A stretch of 64,000 nucleotides of DNA from Glaciimonas immobilis. Lineage in GTDB: Bacteria > Pseudomonadota > Gammaproteobacteria > Burkholderiales > Burkholderiaceae_D. Shown one piece after another: positions 37,065 through 45,167 of the stretch (positions within the stretch are counted from its first letter, which is position 1; each line of letters begins with the position of its first letter). Location of the stretch: contig NZ_JAAOZT010000006.1 of NCBI RefSeq assembly GCF_011947285.1, forward strand, positions 372,001-436,000, given 5' to 3'. A program made the translations under genes and the position numbers. Below the pieces are notes generated by a model. The model had not been told where the DNA came from, did not search any database, and saw only the letters and a list, made by a program, of their open reading frames with translations.

Positions 37065-38120
37065 CTATTGCGCCATGCAATAAGCGTCCAATTCGCCGAG
37101 AAATCGCTGTTTATCTGCTTCAGGTAAAAAGCTCGCTTCAAAACTATTACGAGTCAACGCGATGATGTCCACACGACTAAGCCGAAGCGCCGTCGCCACC
37201 GCCAAATAATTAGCGTTCATGTAGCCGCCAAAATAAGCGGGGTCATCGGAGTTGATCGTCACGGTTAAACCAGCGTGAAGCAAGCGCGCCAGATTATGGT
37301 CCGCCATATTGTTCACAACACATAGCTTTAAATTAGATAACGGGCACACGGTCAAAGGTGTGCGTTGTTTCGCTAGCCTCGCCATCAATGCAGGGTCCTC
37401 CTCGCTGCGAACGCCATGATCAATGCGCTCGACGTGAAGCACATCCAGCGCGTCGCGGACATACGCAGGAGGACCTTCTTCGCCAGCATGGGCCACCAGT
37501 CGGAAGCCAAGTTGACGACAGCGATCAAATACTTTGGCAAACTTTTCCGGCGGATTGCCGCGCTCGGCAGAATCAAGACCAATACCGATCCACAAATCCT
37601 GATATTGCTCGCGTAACGGCAACGCAGCTTCGAGCGTCGCGAACGCCTCTTCTTCGGATAGATGGCGGAGAAAAGACATAATCATTGCACTACTAAACCC
37701 CTGCGTATCCCGGGCCTCACGCAACGCGCGCGCAATACCGGCAAACACGACATCAATGCCAATACCGCGTTCAGTATGGGTTTGCGGGTCGAAGAAAATT
37801 TCAGCATGGCGCACATTATCTGACTGACAGTGGAAGATATAGGCGGCGGTCATCTCGTAAAAATCTTGCTCGGTTTGCAGCACCGCCGCACCCGCGTAAT
37901 ACAAGTCCAGAAACGATTGCAAATCACTAAAATCGTATGCGGCGCGCAGCTCCTCTATGGTCGCGTACGCCAACTTGACTTGGTTTCGTTGCGCTAACGC
38001 GAACAGCAACTCGGGTTCTAGCGTTCCCTCTATGTGTAAATGCAGCTCTGCTTTTGGCAAACCTTCAATGAATGACTGAAGGTCGGGAGCGAGGGTCGGA
38101 ATGATGCTGGCAATAGTCAT
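37065..38120 (-). CDS. Adenosine deaminase-family protein, probably adenine deaminase
   Basis: A 351-residue amidohydrolase TIM barrel. Zinc ligands: HLH in ELHLHIEGTLEPEL (about 26-39), the H of VAHAGEEG with the catalytic Glu, and the Asp pair in TINSDDPAYFGG. The HIEGTLEPEL start is characteristic of adenine deaminases (yeast Aah1, Pseudomonas PA0148 type), whereas true adenosine deaminases usually read H-x-H-x-DGS/A. So conversion of adenine to hypoxanthine in purine salvage is the better call. Single gene. Confidence 0.88.
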   Translation of the reverse strand: MTIASIIPTLAPDLQSFIEGLPKAELHLHIEGTLEPELLFALAQRNQVKLAYATIEELRAAYDFSDLQSFLDLYYAGAAVLQTEQDFYEMTAAYIFHCQSDNVRHAEIFFDPQTHTERGIGIDVVFAGIARALREARDTQGFSSAMIMSFLRHLSEEEAFATLEAALPLREQYQDLWIGIGLDSAERGNPPEKFAKVFDRCRQLGFRLVAHAGEEGPPAYVRDALDVLHVERIDHGVRSEEDPALMARLAKQRTPLTVCPLSNLKLCVVNNMADHNLARLLHAGLTVTINSDDPAYFGGYMNANYLAVATALRLSRVDIIALTRNSFEASFLPEADKQRFLGELDAYCMAQ

Positions 38121-38305
38121 AGGTTCTCTACATTTTCATACATTAGGATAACAAGGATGAGGTATAAGTGTTCGGACGTAAGTGTCGGATATAAAAGGAT
38201 TCTACAGAATCGGAGTGCGGTCATGATTTATAGTGAAAAATTTTATTTACCGCCGACGGAAAATTTTCGCGCCAGTAATCTGACGGAACACCACAAGTAC
38301 GAAAC

Positions 38306-38788
38306 ATGAAAACCAACATTATTATTGCCGATTTAAACGATCCTTTCCACGCGCAAGCAATTATTGCGCTGCTGGAGGCTTTTGCATTAGACCCAATGGG
38401 AGGCAATCAAGCGCTCACTGTTTTTACGAAAGAAAATCTGATCGCGGCGCTCAAACAAAGGCGAGCCATCCGCACAATGATCGCTTTTGTTGATGGCGTG
38501 CCGGCGGGACTGGCGATTTGTTTGGAAGGTTTTTCGACATTTTCATGCAAGCCACTGTTAAATATTCACGATCTCGTCGTGGCTCCAGCGTTTCGTGGGG
38601 AGGGCATAGGCCGCCAAATAATCGAAAAGGTCATCAGCTTAGCAAATCATCTCGGATGCTGCAAAGTGACGCTGGAGGTACTGGAGGGGAACACGCGCGC
38701 CTCCGGGCTTTACCGATCTTGCGGGTTTGTCGGGTATGATTTGAACCCGGAAATGGGCAAAGCGATGTTCTTACAGCATACTTTATAA
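38306..38788 (+). CDS. GNAT-family N-acetyltransferase
   Basis: A 160-residue acetyltransferase fold. The acetyl-CoA loop (R/Q-x-x-G-x-G/A) appears as FRGEGIGRQII (about 98-108), preceded by the LNIHDLVVAP strand, and the C-terminal ASGLYRSCGF motif is also typical. Substrate unknown. No strong ribosome binding site; an in-frame alternative is not evident. Monocistronic. Confidence 0.85.
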   Translation: MKTNIIIADLNDPFHAQAIIALLEAFALDPMGGNQALTVFTKENLIAALKQRRAIRTMIAFVDGVPAGLAICLEGFSTFSCKPLLNIHDLVVAPAFRGEGIGRQIIEKVISLANHLGCCKVTLEVLEGNTRASGLYRSCGFVGYDLNPEMGKAMFLQHTL

Positions 38789-38978
38789 GCGCCCGCTCAC
38801 GATCACGATCACGATCTGCAGCAGGAGGACCCAAGTCGGCGATAATGGCGCGGAGAAACCGGAGTGGTCTAAGAACATGACGGCCTCGCCCGCCACTCAC
38901 ATCAAACCACGTCCGCGCAATCAGCTCGGTGAGCGGCGTTCGGTAGCCTCAGGGAAACGGCGCATATCGTAGGCCGAG

Positions 38979-39674
38979 CTAGTTTTTAACATCTTCGAAC
39001 CCGTTATCGGAAAGAAAACGCATCAGTTGGAGATCATTGTCTAATCGCAACTTTTCCATCGCTGCGCGCTTGTGATGACTGATAGTCTTAATGCTGCGGC
39101 CCATTCGTTTGGATATGGTACGCGCCGAGGCTCCTCTTGAAAAATACCGTAATACTTCTACTTCCCGGGGTGTCAGGTTTTGTTGATGGTCATTTGCAAC
39201 GACTGTCACCAACTGACGCATTTTTAATAGTTCAGCGCAACTTTTTCCCAAAAATGTCTGCCCTCGGCAGGCTTGATTGATTGCCTCTACGATTTCTGAA
39301 TTTTCGCCTCCTTTGTGAACAATTGCCCGCGCCCCGATTGTCAGTAACGCATGATAAAGCGACGCTTTCTTCATTGCCGTCAATACGACCACCGCTACCA
39401 TGGGAAACTGCGTCCGTATCTGACGTATCATTTCCATCCCATCAATCTCGTTGTTAACCGGCATCGAAAGATCGGTGACCAATACGTCGCAGTCCCATTT
39501 CACCAGTAATTCAAAAATAGCTCCTGGGCTGCTGGCAAGTCCGGTGACGACCATATTGTCACATTGCTGCGCCAGCATATACAGGCCGGAAAGCGTAACA
39601 GGATGATCGTCGGCAATGACCACGCGGATTGTGGGCCCTGATGAAAAGTTCGCTTGTTGCATTTCCCCCCCCAT
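38979..39674 (-). CDS. RcsB-like NarL/FixJ response regulator
   Basis: A 231-residue regulator: receiver domain (about 15-135) with acidic ADDHP, phospho-acceptor Asp in DVLVTDLSMP and Lys in LTAMKKAS; LuxR-type HTH (about 165-225) with LTPREVEVLRYFSRG and SIKTISHHKRAAMEKL, close to RcsB's HTH. No sensor kinase is adjacent. It sits at the edge of the type VI locus and may regulate it. The ATG at 39674 is followed by eight G residues; an in-frame ATG at 39662 is an alternative start. Confidence 0.88.
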   Translation of the reverse strand: MGGEMQQANFSSGPTIRVVIADDHPVTLSGLYMLAQQCDNMVVTGLASSPGAIFELLVKWDCDVLVTDLSMPVNNEIDGMEMIRQIRTQFPMVAVVVLTAMKKASLYHALLTIGARAIVHKGGENSEIVEAINQACRGQTFLGKSCAELLKMRQLVTVVANDHQQNLTPREVEVLRYFSRGASARTISKRMGRSIKTISHHKRAAMEKLRLDNDLQLMRFLSDNGFEDVKN

Positions 39675-39945
39675 TTGTTAATAATTATCTCTGGGTAGCA
39701 CTCTATCTTTCGTTTCATTTCGCGAATACGAGAATTTTCTTGAAACGACACAGAATTATCTATATTTTTCGAGAATAAACTGGGATGGCATAAGTATTTA
39801 CTTAATTAGTCATATTTTGCCAAAATGCAGGATTTGTCGATACCGATAAACCTGTTTTGTGCGTCAAAGCCGTCATTTTCCGGACAGGACGAACTGCCCG
39901 CACAAAAGCACATATTAAACATTATTTTTCTGGTAAATTACGCTT

Positions 39946-41697
39946 TTATGACGCCCTGGCACCAACGTAATCTGGTACCAACGTAATATCCACACGGCGA
40001 TTACTTGCACGCTCGGCGTCGGAAGTATTGCCAGTGAGGGGGCGGGTATCTCCAAAGCCTTGAATGGCAAAATGCGTAATCGGAAACGCCGATGTTTTCA
40101 CGAGCCAAAGGCGTACTGCACGAGCCCGCGCCTCGGATAAACGGACGTTGCTTTCCGGGTTACCGATATTATCTGTGTGGCCTGAAATCAGCACATTTTT
40201 TTTGGGATTTTTCGCAAGCCACGCTAGCGCCTGATGCAATAACGGCGCTGCGCCCTCCTTTAAAACTGCATTACCTGTATCGAAAAGTAGCACTGAGTTA
40301 AAAGTCAGAATTATCGGTTCTGTATTTTTATAATTTGCTATTGCAGTGTCAATCAACGACACAAAATGGGCGCCTTGAAAGAAGCCCCATCTCATCTTGT
40401 ATGGCACGCCATTTTGCAAAAGCAAATGTAATTTCTCTTGCTTCTGTATCAGAACTTGTATTGCGTTATGTCTTGCATCGGGGAGGCCAGCAGGTGTATT
40501 CCAATACACATTGAGCTTATTGGTCAGGTCCCTGGCGAATTGGTAGTTATTCCACGCGGACAGAGCAAATGCGACGCATAGTGCCAACATTCCTAACCAC
40601 GCCGCATAAAAAAGGCCCTGCCAGACTGGCATCACATTTTCGGGATATCTGCGCTTTTCAAGCGTACTTGCAAGTGGTAAAAAATCGGGTAAAGGAAACG
40701 GTTCGACAAATGACTTCGCCAGCACAGGTTGTAAGCCCGTCTTTTTCGTCAACCAGCGAGACCATGCTCCAGAGCGAGCGGGTGTTCGCTCCACGTCGGC
40801 GAGCCATACGCCCGCTGGGAACAGAGGAGCCGTGCATGTCAACTTAGTTAGTGTCGTCGTTATTGCGGTCTCGTTTAACCATTCCAGGAGTGCTTGCGCC
40901 AGCGTATTTCTTCTGGCATCTACCGCAGCAATGGACGATAAGTCACGGTGCACAAGCAAGCGCTTGATCTGTTGCACGCTTTGGCGGAAATCGTGTCTAT
41001 CAGTGGGTGTTGTTCCAGTATCGCAGTTTTGTCCTATCCATGTCGCGCTATGGGAAGCATATAACCCGCGTTGCCCGGCCAGTTTTGCGTAGATCGCCAC
41101 ATAACAAGGCAGTGCGCTTACAGACTGCCCTGATACACCATTGGAAGCGCTGCGTGGCACGAATGATTCACTGTCGTGCGCGTCAGTTAATTCAATACAG
41201 AAATCGCTTGCAATTGCGCTTAAGGCTCGCTGCCATTCTGCAAATTCGCCACGCAGCGTACCGTCGTCGGGGTGGTAGTCGGATAGCACAGGTAATAACA
41301 CAGCATCGGGCAGGCGGCCATGGCGGACCAACGCAGATGTGACTGCCGTCTGGAGTTGGGTTGGCGTTTCTGCATATAACCAGACCGCGCTCACGCTCTG
41401 TCGGATCATTTCCGAAGTTCCGCTATCAGAAAATAAAGCCCTTGCATGAGGACCTGTCACAACGATTAACAGCAACGTGGAGGCTGAAGATAAATTGCCT
41501 TTGCCATCGGACCCTGTTGGAGCAGGATTTATTTTTGCAAAAGCACGCGAGGTAGCTACCGTCAAGATACTAATACCGAAAGCTATAGCAATCAGCCACT
41601 TTACCTCAGAAGAAAGCGCGAGACAAATTACCATCAGATTGACCAGTAAGACCACGGACCAGCTCAGTAACGCTAAGCGGAGCGACATATGACGCAT
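39946..41697 (-). CDS. T6SS-associated OmpA-domain membrane protein
   Basis: A 583-residue protein with two N-terminal membrane helices (about 7-29, 33-50), a large central domain of unknown family, another helix near 365-390, and a C-terminal peptidoglycan-binding OmpA/MotB domain (SGHTDNIGNPESNVRLSEARA, then ERASNRRVDITLVP). It follows a separate DotU-like gene by 3 nt. Together they recreate, as two proteins, the DotU + OmpA architecture found fused in the tssL gene at 57707. Probably anchors part of the secretion apparatus to the cell wall. Confidence 0.8.
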   Translation of the reverse strand: MRHMSLRLALLSWSVVLLVNLMVICLALSSEVKWLIAIAFGISILTVATSRAFAKINPAPTGSDGKGNLSSASTLLLIVVTGPHARALFSDSGTSEMIRQSVSAVWLYAETPTQLQTAVTSALVRHGRLPDAVLLPVLSDYHPDDGTLRGEFAEWQRALSAIASDFCIELTDAHDSESFVPRSASNGVSGQSVSALPCYVAIYAKLAGQRGLYASHSATWIGQNCDTGTTPTDRHDFRQSVQQIKRLLVHRDLSSIAAVDARRNTLAQALLEWLNETAITTTLTKLTCTAPLFPAGVWLADVERTPARSGAWSRWLTKKTGLQPVLAKSFVEPFPLPDFLPLASTLEKRRYPENVMPVWQGLFYAAWLGMLALCVAFALSAWNNYQFARDLTNKLNVYWNTPAGLPDARHNAIQVLIQKQEKLHLLLQNGVPYKMRWGFFQGAHFVSLIDTAIANYKNTEPIILTFNSVLLFDTGNAVLKEGAAPLLHQALAWLAKNPKKNVLISGHTDNIGNPESNVRLSEARARAVRLWLVKTSAFPITHFAIQGFGDTRPLTGNTSDAERASNRRVDITLVPDYVGARAS

Positions 41698-41700
41698 GCC

Positions 41701-42384
41701 CTATCCTTCCTTCGATATAGACGACAGCTCAGTTGGGAAATTCGACAATTTATCAATGGTGAAGTTTGCTTGACAGGCAAGTAGGCACCAAAAAGATACG
41801 CTTAAAGTAGCGCCAACCGCGGTCCAGCGGAGCAGTGAAATAGTCTTGGCGGATAGCGAAGGTCGGTGCACACACGACTGGGCAAGCTCCGGGGACACTA
41901 TTGTTTCAGTGGATCGGATCAGCCCTGCGACTAAACGCTGGCGCTCCGGGTCGGCGCGATCAGGATAACGTCCACCGTATCCCAGTCCCAGGACATAATC
42001 GTAAAGCGCAATGCGTCCCAACTGCGGCGTGTCCATTAACAATAGAGCGTTAATGCGGTCAAAGATAAGTGTGCCAGCTTCTGAAGTGCCAAAAAAATGC
42101 ATTTCCAACGACTCACTTTGCCATTCGCAGCGCTCACGATCAGGTAAGTAGCGGAGCGCAATTTCATCCAAAAGTGCACATTGCGCATAACTGGCTTCAT
42201 CAATAGATACCTGATCGTAGCCCGCTTCTCGCATCCTAGTACGGAGTTGTTCGACCATGCCGAATAAGCGCAAGCGCCACATCTCTATCGAGAGAATTTC
42301 GGCCTGTTGCGACAGCAGTGCGAGCAGCAGACCGGTGTCAAGCAGCATGGTGCGTAAAGACTGGCGTGAATGTGAAGAAATCAT
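41701..42384 (-). CDS. DotU/TssL-family protein (second copy)
   Basis: A 227-residue protein with the DotU cytoplasmic domain (about 10-180; LLDEIALRYLPDRERCEW, EMHFFGTSEAG, LGLGYGGRYPD) and a C-terminal membrane helix near 187-210, ending without an OmpA domain. The full TssL of this cluster lies at 57707, so this is a divergent paralogue. It is coupled to the downstream OmpA protein. Whether it forms an alternative membrane complex with TssM is not known. Confidence 0.85.
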   Translation of the reverse strand: MISSHSRQSLRTMLLDTGLLLALLSQQAEILSIEMWRLRLFGMVEQLRTRMREAGYDQVSIDEASYAQCALLDEIALRYLPDRERCEWQSESLEMHFFGTSEAGTLIFDRINALLLMDTPQLGRIALYDYVLGLGYGGRYPDRADPERQRLVAGLIRSTETIVSPELAQSCVHRPSLSAKTISLLRWTAVGATLSVSFWCLLACQANFTIDKLSNFPTELSSISKEG

Positions 42385-42764
42385 AAATTTATATAGCGAT
42401 ATTTAGCGGGGGTAAAGATGCTCCGGTCTCTCGGGCTCTCATACCGCTAGTGGAACCGGTAATTAATAATGCACATGTCGTCGCCCTCTCCGCAACCGGC
42501 CGTCGCATGGGAGGGATGGTGAAACCGGCGCGGTCTTGCTACCATGAGGATTGTAAACGCTACACGCGTTTATTCTTGTTCTCGTTCTCGTAGTAAGATC
42601 GTGACAAGGTTCTTAAATCTCTCAATCGAAATACTGCTGCGCTCGTCGTTCGTAGTGCTAATGTAAACGTCGGATGTGCCGGATGTGAACGCGACTTGTG
42701 TACGCCGATCCATATTGTTTCAGTAAGCGAATGACCGTGGTCTTCTTCAATTGTTGTGTCGGCA
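42385..42764. other. Gap inside the leftward T6SS operon
   Basis: 380 bases between tssA and the second dotU gene. No ORF with a ribosome binding site, no T-run terminator and no repeats beyond short TTCTCG runs near 42570-42590. It may hold a promoter for the dotU-ompA pair; none is clear. Confidence 0.25.
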
Positions 42765-43901
42765 CTAGTTATCGGGTGCGTCCCATTTGGCCAGCAAATC
42801 GGAAGGAATGATGTGCGCTAACTCGGAAAACCTTTTTCCCACCATCCGCTCGCCTTGTCGCAACAAAACAATCACTGGGCTACTCGGCTCATTTCGCTCA
42901 AACCAGTCGCGTACCCCTTGCAGCGCTACGAGCGCCGACCAGCGATCAGTGATTTGCTGTTGTCCAATATTGGTGCGTTCATGTTCTATTTGTGGGGTGT
43001 CAAAAATATTTGAAATATTTAACGGTATGTCGCTTCCCCTCATTGGCGCTTGACTAGCCTGGGACTGCCCAGCGATATCCACACCAGTATCGTTATTTTC
43101 AGCGACGCTTGCCGATGGTGATATTGGTGCTACAGCCTCGGCCTGCATTGTTGCATGTGCACTCTCGTCGACTCGATTATTTGCTCGAAAAAATGGCCTT
43201 AACAAACCGTATAGCGCGCATAGATCTGGCGCGCAATCGTCTAACGTGACGTTAACAGAACATATGATATTGTCGGTAATTTGTGCTGCCTCGACAAGTG
43301 CAAGAAAATGGTGATCGCGCTTAAAAGCGAGTTCTTTGAGTGAACGATTAATCCCTTCTGCTGGCAACGCGCCCTTAGTCCGAGGCAACGACAACGCGCT
43401 TTCTATGTCGCGAAGCTGAAGCTTCAGGCCTGCCGCTTTCGGTAGCGATATATTGCGCATGTCAGTGAGTACCCCGCTATGATCGGCTAGCCCGGCTAAA
43501 GCGTTGGCGCGCATTAAAGGATCCCGTTGGCCTTCAAAAACCAGCGTAGGATGCAAGTCTTCAGGATATTGTTCCAGCATCGAATCGAGTAGCATCAGGC
43601 CATCGTGTAATCCAGCCGCGCCTCTTAGCCTAATACCGCTACGTATTAGCAAAATGATCAAGCGAACATCTTTTGTTCGCTGGAGAAGGGCGAGGGAATT
43701 ACGCTCTACTTCGCCCCAATTAATTGGAGCGGGCGTACCTACGAAATCGCCAAATTGTATATCTGGCCTTGTGGCCGTTATCGATTGTAATAACAAAAAG
43801 GCAGGATCGTATTCCAGATTCGGGCCGCAGGGCATATTAGCGCAGACCGGTTCGATGAGTGCGCAATAGTGGAATGGGGCGATTTTATTTTTAGAGCGCA
43901 T
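42765..43901 (-). CDS. tssA: T6SS protein TssA
   Basis: A 378-residue TssA with the N-terminal ImpA_N domain (CGPNLEYDPAFLLLQ at about 25-39, then NWGEVERNSLALLQRTKDVRL), used to prime and stabilise baseplate and sheath assembly. The middle (about 255-310) is low complexity. The C-terminus VIVLLRQGERMVGKRFSEL is the oligomerisation region of short, TssA1-like proteins. It lies 3 nt after tssG in the same operon. Confidence 0.9.
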   Translation of the reverse strand: MRSKNKIAPFHYCALIEPVCANMPCGPNLEYDPAFLLLQSITATRPDIQFGDFVGTPAPINWGEVERNSLALLQRTKDVRLIILLIRSGIRLRGAAGLHDGLMLLDSMLEQYPEDLHPTLVFEGQRDPLMRANALAGLADHSGVLTDMRNISLPKAAGLKLQLRDIESALSLPRTKGALPAEGINRSLKELAFKRDHHFLALVEAAQITDNIICSVNVTLDDCAPDLCALYGLLRPFFRANNRVDESAHATMQAEAVAPISPSASVAENNDTGVDIAGQSQASQAPMRGSDIPLNISNIFDTPQIEHERTNIGQQQITDRWSALVALQGVRDWFERNEPSSPVIVLLRQGERMVGKRFSELAHIIPSDLLAKWDAPDN

Positions 43902-43904
43902 TAA

Positions 43905-45167
43905 TTAATTCTTATGAGTTGGAATGTCATGTTGTTCAGGTTCAAATACCATACCGGTTACGAATTGCGCGCTGGTGCAATCGCCGAGCCATGTGGAGTA
44001 ACCGAGTTTTTGTGCGGCATCGGCACGCGCGGAAGGCACTTCATCGGGTTTGACAAGTAGCTTTACGTCCCAGGCATATTCATATCCGATAAAAGCGCGT
44101 ACCCATTCCATCAATACTTTCAAGTCTTTTCCTTGCGGTGTAAAGCGCAGATATTGATCCAGACTGAGCGGTCCAATTACAAGGCGAAATTTGTGCTGGC
44201 GATCAGCGATCATTTCACCCAAGAGTGCGCCTTCACCCAAAAAAGATGAGCGATCCGGAACGCCCAAATGGCTATGATCAGCCTTCCCGATATGGATCCA
44301 CTGGTGGATGTATTCCTCGATATAGATCGGCACCCCAAAAAAGTTGGCGAGGGTTGCTGATATGCCGTCCGGGTTGCGCGCTTCGCGTACCAAATGCGCA
44401 GAACTGGCAAGTCGTGCATGTACCGGAAGACATGAGCGTTCAGCTTCCTTTGGGTTTAATCCCATCAGGCTGCCTATGTAAAACGAAAAGGTTTCGTTAT
44501 CTCGACGATCAAGCGCTGCAGTGACTTGCGACGAAGCCCAGGCGCGATAAAATAGCGATAGGGAACGATGATGGAATAGATTAGTAAAATCAACCAAAGT
44601 ATGATCCGAATGGCCAACGGTCCGAGTATAGGCAAGTTCCGTCAGATGTAGCGGAAGCGGCCCTTGTGCGCCCCAGACACCTAACCCAAATAGACGAATA
44701 TCGAGCTTTCCGTGTCGCACTCCAATTGATGAAATTTCACGTGGCGCAAATGCCATTGTCGGCTGCTGGCCTAGCCGGTAAGACTCTTCATGCGGCAGAG
44801 CTGCCATTCCTGGCAGTGGGCTCGCCGCATCACGTGCAGCGACGGCGCGCAACAAACTTAAAAATCCTGATTTCCACGGCGCTGCTTGGTCAAACCATGC
44901 ACTAGATGCCTGGAGTCGCGATTTTTTACTTAGGTACTTATTTTCATGCGCACTTTGATATTCATTTTCATCCTTACCGCCATGGTCGATGCCATGTTGA
45001 TTAAGTTTGCCATTTATGGGGCGATGGATGCCTTGATCAGGTCGCACACTAACGTTATCCTCATGGCTTTTGCAGGGGTTATCAGTCCGGCTGGTAATGC
45101 GCCCATTGATGTTTGCGGACTGACTAGTCGATTCAGGGCTTACATTGCCGTCTAGCGATGCCGTCAT
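43905..45167 (-). CDS. tssG: T6SS baseplate protein TssG, with an N-terminal extension
   Basis: A 420-residue TssG (VCA0111/ImpH family), a baseplate wedge component that binds TssF, TssE and TssK. The recognisable domain starts near residue 88 (SAWFDQAAPWKSGFLSLLRA) and includes GQQPTMAFAP, FGLGVWGAQGPLPLHLTE and the C-terminal YTWLGDCTS-like strand (YSTWLGD). About 85 hydrophilic residues rich in Ser, Asn, His and Asp precede it, longer than usual for TssG. The start overlaps the tssF stop by 4 nt. Confidence 0.9.
   Translation of the reverse strand: MTASLDGNVSPESTSQSANINGRITSRTDNPCKSHEDNVSVRPDQGIHRPINGKLNQHGIDHGGKDENEYQSAHENKYLSKKSRLQASSAWFDQAAPWKSGFLSLLRAVAARDAASPLPGMAALPHEESYRLGQQPTMAFAPREISSIGVRHGKLDIRLFGLGVWGAQGPLPLHLTELAYTRTVGHSDHTLVDFTNLFHHRSLSLFYRAWASSQVTAALDRRDNETFSFYIGSLMGLNPKEAERSCLPVHARLASSAHLVREARNPDGISATLANFFGVPIYIEEYIHQWIHIGKADHSHLGVPDRSSFLGEGALLGEMIADRQHKFRLVIGPLSLDQYLRFTPQGKDLKVLMEWVRAFIGYEYAWDVKLLVKPDEVPSARADAAQKLGYSTWLGDCTSAQFVTGMVFEPEQHDIPTHKN

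Noticed and set aside
42385-42764. Missing T6SS gene in the tssA-dotU gap
   Set aside because: No frame with a start, ribosome binding site and protein-like composition.
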